A stretch of 64,000 bases of DNA, from NCBI GenBank assembly GCA_946415365.1, contig CAMKSE010000023.1, positions 1 to 64,000 on the forward strand, given 5' to 3'. Source of the DNA: an uncultured Prevotellaceae bacterium (GTDB lineage: Bacteria > Bacteroidota > Bacteroidia > Bacteroidales > Bacteroidaceae). The notes below the pieces were generated by a model. It was not told the DNA's origin. It made no database searches and worked only from the letters and a program-made list of their open reading frames with translations. Below, in pieces: positions 41,295 to 48,448 of this stretch; within the stretch, counting starts at the first letter, position 1, and each line of letters starts with the position of its first letter. The position numbers and the translations under genes are program-made.

Positions 41295-41363
41295 TTCAAC
41301 TGATGACAGAGATGATAAAATACAAGGTCCCGCTTCACACAAGTGAAAGCGGGATTTGTTTTT
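41272..41363 (+). promoter_or_regulatory. transcription attenuator of pheA operon (antiterminator/terminator)
   Basis: Three mutually exclusive segments. Strand 2 (41272-41282, GTGAAGCGGGA) is inside the leader ORF. Strand 3 is TCCCGCTTCAC (41328-41338). Strand 4 is GTGAAAGCGGGA (41343-41354). Strands 2 and 3 pair perfectly over 11-12 bp (antiterminator). Strands 3 and 4 pair over 11 bp with one bulged A and loop ACAA, followed by TTTGTTTTT (terminator). A ribosome at the leader stop would cover strand 2 and allow termination. One stalled at the Tyr/Phe codons would leave strand 2 free and favour read-through. Confidence 0.85.
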
Positions 41364-41382
41364 AGAAACGAGGATAGGGAAT

Positions 41383-42225
41383 ATGAAGAGAATTGCCATT
41401 CAAGGACAGACCGGGTCGTTCCACGATATTGCGGCGCACCTGTATTTCGAGGGAGAACAGATCCAGTTGATTTGCTGCTCAACCTTCGAGGAAGTGTTTG
41501 CCAGTATCAAGCAGGATCCTACAGCCATCGGCATGCTCGCCATCGAGAACACGATTGCGGGAAGCCTGCTGCATAACTATGAGTTGCTGAGAGATTCAGG
41601 AACGACGGTGGTAGGTGAGCATAAACTGCATATCACGCACAGCATCTGCTGTCTGCCTGAAGACGACTGGGACACCATCACTGAGGTTCACTCGCATCCT
41701 GTGGCTCTGATGCAGTGCCGTCAGTTCCTGGCACAGCACCCTCAACTGAAGAACGTCGAGGCTGAGGATACGGCAGGATCGGCTAAGATGATTGCCGAGG
41801 GACAGAAGAAGGGATGGGCGGCCATCTGTCATGCGGAGGCTGCCAGACTCTATGGCCTGAAGGTGCTCGAGGATCATATCGAGGACAATAAACATAACTT
41901 CACCCGTTTTCTCGTGGTGTCAAATCCCAACAAGGCGGATATGTTGCGACCGCTGTTGGAGACCAACAAGTCGAGCATCGTCTTTTCACTGCCTCACGAG
42001 GAGGGGTCGTTAAGTCATGTCTTGGCTATCCTCTCGTTCTACAAGATCAACCTGACGAAAATCCAGTCGTTGCCGATTATCGGACATGAATGGGAATACC
42101 TGTTCTACGTCGACTTGATGTACAACGACCTTACCCGCTATCGTCAGTCGATAGATGCAATCATTCCTCTGACAAAAGACCTGAAGATTTTAGGAGAATA
42201 TAAAGACGGCAAACAAACGAATTAA
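41383..42225 (+). CDS. pheA: prephenate dehydratase
   Basis: A 280-aa enzyme converting prephenate to phenylpyruvate, the Phe branch. GQTGSFHDIAAHLYF at the N-terminus, AIENTIAGSLLHNYELL, ITHSICC and the catalytic Thr174-Arg175-Phe176 (NFTRFLVV) identify PDT. An ACT domain follows (about 198-275) with GSLSHVL in the GALV place and QSLP (228-231) where Phe-binding enzymes often have ESRP, so feedback inhibition may differ. No chorismate mutase is fused here; that domain is on the DAHP synthase two genes down. Start ATG 41383, 20 nt after the attenuator T-run. Confidence 0.95.
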   Translation: MKRIAIQGQTGSFHDIAAHLYFEGEQIQLICCSTFEEVFASIKQDPTAIGMLAIENTIAGSLLHNYELLRDSGTTVVGEHKLHITHSICCLPEDDWDTITEVHSHPVALMQCRQFLAQHPQLKNVEAEDTAGSAKMIAEGQKKGWAAICHAEAARLYGLKVLEDHIEDNKHNFTRFLVVSNPNKADMLRPLLETNKSSIVFSLPHEEGSLSHVLAILSFYKINLTKIQSLPIIGHEWEYLFYVDLMYNDLTRYRQSIDAIIPLTKDLKILGEYKDGKQTN

Positions 42226-42227
42226 TT

Positions 42228-43394
42228 ATGATACAACCAGCAGACAGATTAAGTTTAGTGCAGGAATACTATTTCAGCAGGAAACTGAAGGAAGTAGCAC
42301 AGTTGAATGCCGAGGGCAAGGACATTATCAGCCTTGCCATTGGAAGTCCTGATATGCCGCCTTCTCCACAGACCATCGGTAAGTTATGTGAGGTGGCTAA
42401 ACTGTCCAATGCACACGGCTACCAGATAACGATGGGAATACCCGAGATGCGCGAGGCCATGGCCGGATTCTATAAGCGTTGGTACAACGTGGATCTCGAC
42501 CCCAAGACGGAGATCCTGCCGCTCATTGGTTCGAAGGAAGGTATCCTGCACGTGACGCTGGCCTTTGTGAATCCTGGCGACGAGGTGCTGGTGCCCAATC
42601 CTGGCTATCCCACATACACCTCGCTCTCGAAGATCCTGGGTGCGAAGATAGTGAACTACAATCTGCGTGAGGATAATGGCTGGCAGCCTGATTTCGACGA
42701 ACTGGAGAAGATGGATCTCTCGAAAGTAAAGCTGATGTGGACGAACTATCCTAACATGCCGACAGGTGGCAATGCCCGTATGGAAACTTACGAGCGACTG
42801 GTGGCATTCGCCAAGGAGCATAATATCGTAGTGGTGAATGACAATCCTTATTCGTTCATTCTCAACGAGCATCCCATGTCGCTGCTTCAGGTGCCTGGGG
42901 CCAAAGACTGCTGTATCGAGTTCAATTCGATGTCGAAGAGTCACAATATGCCGGGCTGGCGTGTGGGTTTGTGCGCCACGAATGCCCAGTTTGTCTCATG
43001 GATTCTGAAGATCAAGTCGAACATCGACTCTGGTACCTTCCGGGGCATCCAACTGGCTGCTGCTGAGGCTTATAAGAATGACGAGGCCTGGCATCGTGAG
43101 TTTAATATCGAGACCTACCGCCGTCGTCGCCAGTGGGCTGAGAAGATCATGGATGTCTTAGGCTGCACCTACGACAAAAGTCAGGTGGGTATGTTCCTCT
43201 GGGGGAAGATCCCCGAGAAGTACGCCGATGTCGAAGACCTGACGGAAAAGGTGCTGCACGAGGCCCGTGTCTTCATCACCCCCGGCTTCATCTTCGGATC
43301 CAACGGCAAACGCTACATCCGCATCTCCCTTTGCGCCAAAGAGGAAAAAATCCAACAAGCATTAGACAGAATAAGACATTTAAAGACAGAATAA
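42228..43394 (+). CDS. class I/II aminotransferase of the aromatic operon
   Basis: A 388-aa PLP enzyme 2 nt after pheA. Landmarks: DIISLAIGSPDMPPSP, HGYQITMGIPEMREAMAGFY, PNPGYPTYTSLSKILGA, WTNYPNMPTGG, the NDNPYSF Asp/Tyr pair, the PLP-Lys motif SMSKSHNMPGWRVG (Lys about 237) and KRYIRISLC with the carboxylate-binding Arg. It likely transaminates phenylpyruvate and 4-hydroxyphenylpyruvate (or prephenate) to finish Phe and Tyr (inferred from context). The family also includes LL-diaminopimelate and aspartate aminotransferases. Confidence 0.9.
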   Translation: MIQPADRLSLVQEYYFSRKLKEVAQLNAEGKDIISLAIGSPDMPPSPQTIGKLCEVAKLSNAHGYQITMGIPEMREAMAGFYKRWYNVDLDPKTEILPLIGSKEGILHVTLAFVNPGDEVLVPNPGYPTYTSLSKILGAKIVNYNLREDNGWQPDFDELEKMDLSKVKLMWTNYPNMPTGGNARMETYERLVAFAKEHNIVVVNDNPYSFILNEHPMSLLQVPGAKDCCIEFNSMSKSHNMPGWRVGLCATNAQFVSWILKIKSNIDSGTFRGIQLAAAEAYKNDEAWHREFNIETYRRRRQWAEKIMDVLGCTYDKSQVGMFLWGKIPEKYADVEDLTEKVLHEARVFITPGFIFGSNGKRYIRISLCAKEEKIQQALDRIRHLKTE

Positions 43395-43399
43395 CAGAT

Positions 43400-44464
43400 A
43401 TGGAATTAGATTTAGCACCATTGAATTTACCGAGTGACAACGAACGTCCTTTCGTGATTGCAGGCCCTTGTTCTGCAGAGACCGAGGAACAAGTGATGAC
43501 GACCGCCCGTGAATTGGCAATGAAAGGCTGCCACAACTTCCGTGCCGGTGTGTGGAAACCCCGTACAAAGCCTGGTGGCTTCGAGGGACACGGTGAACCC
43601 GCCCTCGTATGGCTCGCACAGGTGAAGAAGGAAACGAAGATGCTCGTCTCTACGGAGGTGGCTACCCCTGAGCACGTGGAACTGGCCATGAAATACGGCA
43701 TAGATATCCTCTGGATAGGTGCACGTACCTCTGCCAACCCCTTTGCCGTGCAGGCTATTGCCGATGCACTGAAGGGAGCGGATGTGCCAGTGTTCGTGAA
43801 GAATCCCGTGAATCCTGATCTCGAACTCTGGATTGGTGCTCTGGAACGTCTGAACCAGGCTGGTGTGAAGCGTCTTGGTGCCATCCATCGTGGCTTCTCC
43901 AGTTATGAACAGAAGATCTACCGTAATGCTCCGATGTGGCAGATTCCCATCGAGCTGCGTCGCCGTATTCCCGCATTGCCTCTGATCAGTGACCCCTCAC
44001 ATATCGGAGGGCGTCGTGAATTGGTTGCGCCGCTCTGTCAGCAGGCCATGGACCTTGGTTTCGACGGCCTGATCATTGAGAGCCACTGTGATCCTGATAA
44101 GGCATGGAGCGATGCCAAGCAGCAGGTGACACCCGATGTGCTCGACTATATCCTCTCGTTGCTGGTCATTCGTGATGAGCACACCATGACGGAGGGTATC
44201 ACCCAACTCCGTAAGCAGATCGACGAGCTCGACAACCAGCTGATGGACCTGCTGGCCAAGCGAATGAAAGTGTGCCGTGAGATTGGTCAGTATAAGAAAG
44301 AGCACAACATGACCGTCCTGCAGGCTAACCGCTACAATGAGATTCTCAACAAGCGCGGTGCACAGGGCTCCCTCTGTGGCATGGATCCTGAGTTCGTCGC
44401 TCACGTCTTCGAGAACATCCACGAAGAGTCCGTCCGCCAACAAATAGAGATTATTAATAAATAA
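43400..44464 (+). CDS. bifunctional DAHP synthase / chorismate mutase
   Basis: A 354-aa fusion. Residues about 1-250 are a type I-beta (KdsA-like) 3-deoxy-7-phosphoheptulonate synthase: FVIAGPCSAETEEQ, FRAGVWKPRTKPGGFEG, WIGARTSANPFAVQ, FVKNPVNPDLELWIGA, ISDPSHIGGRRELV and IIESHCDPDKAWSDA. Residues about 262-354 are an AroQ chorismate mutase (QLRKQIDELDNQLMDLLAKRMKVCREIGQYKKEHNM). It performs both the first shikimate step and the branch step to prephenate. ATG 43400 begins MELDLAPLNL. It follows the aminotransferase gene by 5 nt. Confidence 0.95.
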   Translation: MELDLAPLNLPSDNERPFVIAGPCSAETEEQVMTTARELAMKGCHNFRAGVWKPRTKPGGFEGHGEPALVWLAQVKKETKMLVSTEVATPEHVELAMKYGIDILWIGARTSANPFAVQAIADALKGADVPVFVKNPVNPDLELWIGALERLNQAGVKRLGAIHRGFSSYEQKIYRNAPMWQIPIELRRRIPALPLISDPSHIGGRRELVAPLCQQAMDLGFDGLIIESHCDPDKAWSDAKQQVTPDVLDYILSLLVIRDEHTMTEGITQLRKQIDELDNQLMDLLAKRMKVCREIGQYKKEHNMTVLQANRYNEILNKRGAQGSLCGMDPEFVAHVFENIHEESVRQQIEIINK

Positions 44465-44483
44465 ATTGAAACTTTTCAGCTCT

Positions 44484-45287
44484 ATGAGAATATTAGTCAT
44501 GGGTGCAGGGAAGATGGGTAGCTTCTTCATCGACCTGCTGAGCTTCGATCATGAGGTGGCGGTCTTCGAGCGCGACCCCAAGCGCATGCGTTTCACCTAT
44601 AACTGTCAGCGGTTCACCTCCTACGAGGATATTCAGGCGTTTAAACCAGAACTGCTGATCAATGCTGTCACACTGAAATACACCATTCCCGTGTTCAAGG
44701 AGGTGATACCCTACCTGCCCAAGGAGTGCATCATCAGCGACATCGCCAGTGTGAAGACGGACCTGAAGGAATTTTACGAGTCGGCAGGCATGCGCTATGT
44801 CTCCACCCACCCGATGTTCGGTCCGACATTTGCCAATCTCCAGCAGCTCTCTGAGGAGAACGCCATTATCATCAGCGAGGGCGACTACATGGGACGTATC
44901 TTCTTCAAGGATCTTTATCAGCGGTTGGGACTCAACATCTACGAGTACACGTTCGAGGAGCACGATAAGACGGTAGCCTACTCTCTGTCCATTCCTTTCG
45001 TCTCCACATTCGTGTTTGCTGCCGTGATGAAGCATCAGGATGCTCCTGGTACCACCTTCAAACGTCATATGAGGATTGCCAAGGGGGTGCTCAACGAGGA
45101 TGACTACCTGCTGCAGGAAATCCTCTTCAACCCCTATACACACGACCAGGTCAGTCAGATCCGTACGGAGTTGAAGGAACTCTTGGAAATTATCGATACA
45201 AAGAATGCCGACGGCATGAAAGGTTATCTCACGAAGATCCGAAACAACGTGAAGCGTGACATCGAGATCAAATCCCCTAAATCCTAA
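44484..45287 (+). CDS. tyrA: prephenate dehydrogenase
   Basis: A 267-aa NAD(P)-dependent enzyme of the Tyr branch. Rossmann start ILVMGAGKMGSFFIDLL, then LLINAVTLKYTIPVFKEVIPYLP, IISDIASVKTDLKEFY and the substrate-site STHPMFGPT. Shorter than E. coli TyrA because no chorismate mutase is fused. ATG 44484 (MRILVMGAG) is preferred; an in-frame TTG at 44466 would add six residues. The last codons (SPKS and stop) lie inside a CCCTAAA-like repeat. Last biosynthetic gene of the attenuated operon. Confidence 0.92.
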   Translation: MRILVMGAGKMGSFFIDLLSFDHEVAVFERDPKRMRFTYNCQRFTSYEDIQAFKPELLINAVTLKYTIPVFKEVIPYLPKECIISDIASVKTDLKEFYESAGMRYVSTHPMFGPTFANLQQLSEENAIIISEGDYMGRIFFKDLYQRLGLNIYEYTFEEHDKTVAYSLSIPFVSTFVFAAVMKHQDAPGTTFKRHMRIAKGVLNEDDYLLQEILFNPYTHDQVSQIRTELKELLEIIDTKNADGMKGYLTKIRNNVKRDIEIKSPKS

Positions 45288-45309
45288 ACTCTAACCCCTA
45301 AACCCTGAA
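45275..45309. repeat. CCCTAAA-type tandem heptamers
   Basis: Five units: CCCTAAA, TCCTAAA, CTCTAAC, CCCTAAA, CCCTGAA. They span the tyrA stop codon and the gap to the next gene. Confidence 0.8.
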
Positions 45310-45313
45310 CAAA

Positions 45314-46381
45314 ATGAATAATGAGTACCGACTAAATCCGCATTGTGAGCAGATGATGCAGCAGTATCGTGAGATGCTGCCAGAATTGGAACGAGTGTCT
45401 CAGACGGCTTATGATCGTCTGCGCCGTGCCCTTCGCCAGCAAGGTATTTATATCACGGCCTTTGAAAGGAGGATAAAGACAGAGAAGTCGTTGGCTGGAA
45501 AACTGGAGTTGAAGGGTGCGAAATACAAGAGTATAGAGGATGTCACCGACTTGGTGGGACTGCGTGTCATCACCTTCTATACCGATGATGTCGACAAGGT
45601 CGCTGCCATCGCGAAGCGTACCTTCGAGATCGACTGGAAGGAAAGTGTGGACAAGCGCAAACTGCACCAGTTGGATAGTTTCGGTTACAACTCACTACAC
45701 TATGTCTGTCGTCTTGAGGAGGGCGGTATTCGTTTCGAACTCCAGATGCGCACCGCCTTGCAGCATGTGTGGTCTACCATTGAACATGACACAGGCTATA
45801 AGGGTGAGGTGAAGATTCCTAAGGAATACCGTCGTCAGTTCAGCCGTCTGGCTGGAATGCTTGAACTTGTCGACGATGAGTTCAGTCGCCTGCGCACGGT
45901 CTTGGCAGACTATCGTCGTCAGGTGCAGGCTTTGGTGAAGACCGGACAACTCGATGATGTGCACCTGTCCAGTGACTCGTTCCGTAGCTATCTTGACCTG
46001 CGGCCTTTCGACCGGCTGAACCAGCGTATCGCCGCAGTGAATCAGGCTGAGATCTATCCAGCCTCGCTCATGACTTTCCTGCCGCTGCTCGAATTATTCG
46101 GATTTGAGACGCTTGGAAAAGTGCAGGAATTTATCGATGAGAACAGCGACGATGCCTACCAACTTGCACTCTCGCAGTTTGCTCTCACAGACCTCGATAT
46201 CCTGTCGGAGAGCGTTGGCCTGCAGTATCTCTCTCTGGTGTATGTGCTGAAGCATGGCAAGGGGCGTGAGGGTCTGAAGTTCGTCTATGACACCATTAAC
46301 GGAAAAGACGACACCAACGAGGCACTGGCCGATTTGATGTTTGCCCAGGCACAGACGATGCCATTCATGGTCAGGAGATAA
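45314..46381 (+). CDS. RelA/SpoT synthetase-domain protein
   Basis: A 355-aa protein with the nucleotidyltransferase-fold alarmone synthetase domain: AKYKSIEDVTDLVGLRVITFYTDDV, then DSFGYNSLHYVCRL, then FELQMRTALQHVWSTIEHDTGYK (the ExQxRT-x-WAxxEH-type motif). No HD hydrolase, TGS or ACT domain. A helical C-terminal half (about 190-355) is of a Bacteroidetes type I cannot name. It may be a stand-alone (p)ppGpp synthetase, or a relative using other nucleotides. It follows tyrA by 26 nt, so it may be read with the aromatic operon. Confidence 0.85.
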   Translation: MNNEYRLNPHCEQMMQQYREMLPELERVSQTAYDRLRRALRQQGIYITAFERRIKTEKSLAGKLELKGAKYKSIEDVTDLVGLRVITFYTDDVDKVAAIAKRTFEIDWKESVDKRKLHQLDSFGYNSLHYVCRLEEGGIRFELQMRTALQHVWSTIEHDTGYKGEVKIPKEYRRQFSRLAGMLELVDDEFSRLRTVLADYRRQVQALVKTGQLDDVHLSSDSFRSYLDLRPFDRLNQRIAAVNQAEIYPASLMTFLPLLELFGFETLGKVQEFIDENSDDAYQLALSQFALTDLDILSESVGLQYLSLVYVLKHGKGREGLKFVYDTINGKDDTNEALADLMFAQAQTMPFMVRR

Positions 46382-46403
46382 ACGACTTGCATGCGTATCG
46401 TCC

Positions 46404-47309
46404 GTGTCTGAAAACAGGTTATATTATCATATTGTCGCGTTTGTCGTAGTAGCCATTTGGGGTAGCACCTTTGTGTTCACCAAGTTGCTGCTACAGAGTG
46501 GTCTGACCCCTGCGCAGATCTTCACCCTGCGCTTCACCATCGCCTATGTCCTGCTTTTGTGCTATTCGCTCATCACTCAACACTCATCACTATTCGCTTC
46601 CTCCTGGCGCGATGAACTCCTGATGGTGGCGCTCGGCATCACAGGCGGCTCCGTCTATTTCCTGACGGAAAATGCCGCCATGCTCTATACCACCGCCACC
46701 AACACCTCACTCATCGTCTGCTCTTGCCCTCTCTTCGCTATGCTGCTCGTGGCCATCGTCTATCGCCACACGGAACGGATCACGAAGATGCAGGCCTTAG
46801 GCTCTGTCGTAGCCTGTCTGGGCATGGCCATCGTAGTGCTCAACGGGCATTTCGTGCTCCACCTCTCACCTCTCGGCGATCTGCTGGCTTTCGCTGCCTG
46901 CCTCTGCTGGGCTGTTTACTCCTTGTTAGCAAAACCCGCCACAGAACGCTATTCATCCATCTTCATCACCCGAAAAGTGTTCTTCTACGGCCTCCTCACC
47001 ATCATACCTTATTATATCCTCAAACCCTCAGAAGCCAACATCTTTTCATTTTCAATTTTCAATTATCAATTATCAATTATATTAAATCTCCTCTTCCTGA
47101 GTGTCGTCGCCTCGATGCTCTGCTATCTCCTCTGGAACTGGGTCATCGGCAAACTCGGAGCAGTCGTTGCCACCAACTGGGTCTATTTCAATCCCATCAC
47201 CACGATTATCTTTGCATGGTGGCTGCTCCATGAACAGATTACCGTTTGGTTTCTCCTTGGCTCCGCCCTCATCCTTCTTGGTATGTACCTCGCTGACAAA
47301 AGACAATAG
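46404..47309 (+). CDS. EamA/DMT-family transporter
   Basis: A 301-aa inner-membrane protein with about ten helices and two EamA repeats (AIWGSTFVFTKLLLQSGLTPAQIFTLRFTIAY; VVATNWVYFNPITTIIFAWWLLHEQ). Drug/metabolite exporter superfamily, substrate unknown. The GTG at 46404 is the likely start. Two loops are coded by period-7 repeats (46568-46595, giving CYSLITQHSSLF; 47053-47080, giving SIFNYQLSII), unusual for a membrane protein. Confidence 0.88.
   Translation: MSENRLYYHIVAFVVVAIWGSTFVFTKLLLQSGLTPAQIFTLRFTIAYVLLLCYSLITQHSSLFASSWRDELLMVALGITGGSVYFLTENAAMLYTTATNTSLIVCSCPLFAMLLVAIVYRHTERITKMQALGSVVACLGMAIVVLNGHFVLHLSPLGDLLAFAACLCWAVYSLLAKPATERYSSIFITRKVFFYGLLTIIPYYILKPSEANIFSFSIFNYQLSIILNLLFLSVVASMLCYLLWNWVIGKLGAVVATNWVYFNPITTIIFAWWLLHEQITVWFLLGSALILLGMYLADKRQ
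46568..46595. repeat. in-gene period-7 repeat 1 (EamA gene)
   Basis: Units GCTCATC, ACTCAAC, ACTCATC, ACTATTC inside the coding sequence, 28 bp in all. Confidence 0.7.
47053..47080. repeat. in-gene period-7 repeat 2 (EamA gene)
   Basis: CAATTTT followed by three CAATTAT units inside the coding sequence, in a loop before a late membrane helix. Confidence 0.8.
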
Positions 47310-47329
47310 ACAAAAAAAACGGCTTTTTC

Positions 47330-47360
47330 TTTGTCCTTTCGATTATTTTGCCTATTTTTG
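47330..47360 (+). promoter_or_regulatory. promoter of glsB-like / phosphatase / OMP genes
   Basis: TTTG 47330-47333, 19 nt, TATTTTTG 47353-47360, about 30 nt before ATG 47390. Confidence 0.78.
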
Positions 47361-47389
47361 CACCATCAAACCAATTAGACATTATAGTT

Positions 47390-47629
47390 ATGGGTATTAT
47401 TCTTTCACTCCTTCTTGGATGTTTGGCTGGCTTCTGCGCCGGCAAGTTGATGAAAGGTGGCGGCTACGGCCTCATCATGAATTGTATACTGGGTCTCTTC
47501 GGTGGTGTCCTCGGCGGTTGGCTGTTCGATCTGCTGGGCGTCTCATGGGGAGGTCTTCTGGGGCAGCTTGGCACAGCTATCATCGGTGCTGTCGTCATCC
47601 TCTGGATTGCCTCGCTGATCAAGAAGTAA
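47390..47629 (+). CDS. GlsB/YeaQ/YmgE-family small membrane protein
   Basis: A 79-aa Gly-rich protein with three hydrophobic segments (IILSLLLGCLAGFCAGKLM, GLIMNCILGLFGGVLGGWLF, LGTAIIGAVVILWIASLIKK). This matches the transglycosylase-associated/GlsB stress family; the molecular function is unknown. ATG 47390 follows a strong promoter. Three nt separate its stop from the next gene's GTG. Confidence 0.88.
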   Translation: MGIILSLLLGCLAGFCAGKLMKGGGYGLIMNCILGLFGGVLGGWLFDLLGVSWGGLLGQLGTAIIGAVVILWIASLIKK

Positions 47630-47632
47630 GCA

Positions 47633-48439
47633 GTGGATCGGAATTTGGAGCTTCTCACGTTGGCCGTGTGCGAGATTGCACGGCAAGCGGGAGCGTATAT
47701 CAGGGAGGAACGGAGTAAGTTCTCCCTGGAGAGTGTGGAGCGGAAACATGCCCACGACTATGTGTCGTATGTCGACAAAGGGTCGGAACGGCTGATTGTT
47801 GCTGCGCTGAAAGAGTTGTTGCCTGAGGCAGGCTTCATCACTGAAGAAGGCTTGGCCGGCCATGATACTGAACAGATGCTTTGGGTGGTCGATCCACTCG
47901 ACGGCACGACGAACTTCATCCACCAGTATGCCCCATACGCTGTCAGCATCGCCCTGTTGCAGGGAAAGGAGATTCTCATAGGTGTGGTCTATGAGATCTG
48001 TGCCGACGAGTGCTTCTATGCCTGGAAGGGTGGGGGTGCACATCTGATGCATCATTCACCATGCATCATGCAACATCAATTGCACGTCAGCAGCCAGAAG
48101 ATTCAGGATGCCCTGCTCTGTTTTCAATTGCCTTATAATAGCGATGCCTATAAGCCCACCGTCCAACGGCTCATCGACTCCTTCTATGGTCGGGTGGGGA
48201 GTATCCGCATGTGTGGTTCTGCAGCGATGGCCCTTTGCTATGTCGCTGCAGGACGTCTCGACGGCTATGCCGAGCAGTACATCGGCCAGTGGGATTTCAT
48301 GGCTGGCAGTCTGATAGTACTGGAGGCTGGTGGCACCGTCACCGACTACGCCGGCTCCTCTGACTTCACTGAGGGTAACAGCGTCATTGCCACCAATGGC
48401 ATCATCCAGAACAACCTTTTGGAAATCATCTGTAAATAG
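47633..48439 (+). CDS. inositol monophosphatase family protein
   Basis: A 268-aa Mg2+-dependent phosphatase. Motifs: ITEEGL (metal Glu), VVDPLDGTTNFIHQYAPYAVSIALL (Asp/Asp/Thr), and WDFMAGSLIVLEAGGTVTDYAG (catalytic Asp). May act on inositol phosphates, PAP or fructose-bisphosphate. A loop (LMHHSPCIMQHQLH) is coded by a period-7 repeat (48047-48081). GTG start at 47633. Confidence 0.9.
   Translation: MDRNLELLTLAVCEIARQAGAYIREERSKFSLESVERKHAHDYVSYVDKGSERLIVAALKELLPEAGFITEEGLAGHDTEQMLWVVDPLDGTTNFIHQYAPYAVSIALLQGKEILIGVVYEICADECFYAWKGGGAHLMHHSPCIMQHQLHVSSQKIQDALLCFQLPYNSDAYKPTVQRLIDSFYGRVGSIRMCGSAAMALCYVAAGRLDGYAEQYIGQWDFMAGSLIVLEAGGTVTDYAGSSDFTEGNSVIATNGIIQNNLLEIICK
48047..48081. repeat. in-gene period-7 repeat (phosphatase gene)
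   Basis: Units ATGCATC, ATTCACC, ATGCATC, ATGCAAC, ATCAATT within the coding sequence. Confidence 0.75.
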
Positions 48440-48448
48440 GTTCTTGGT

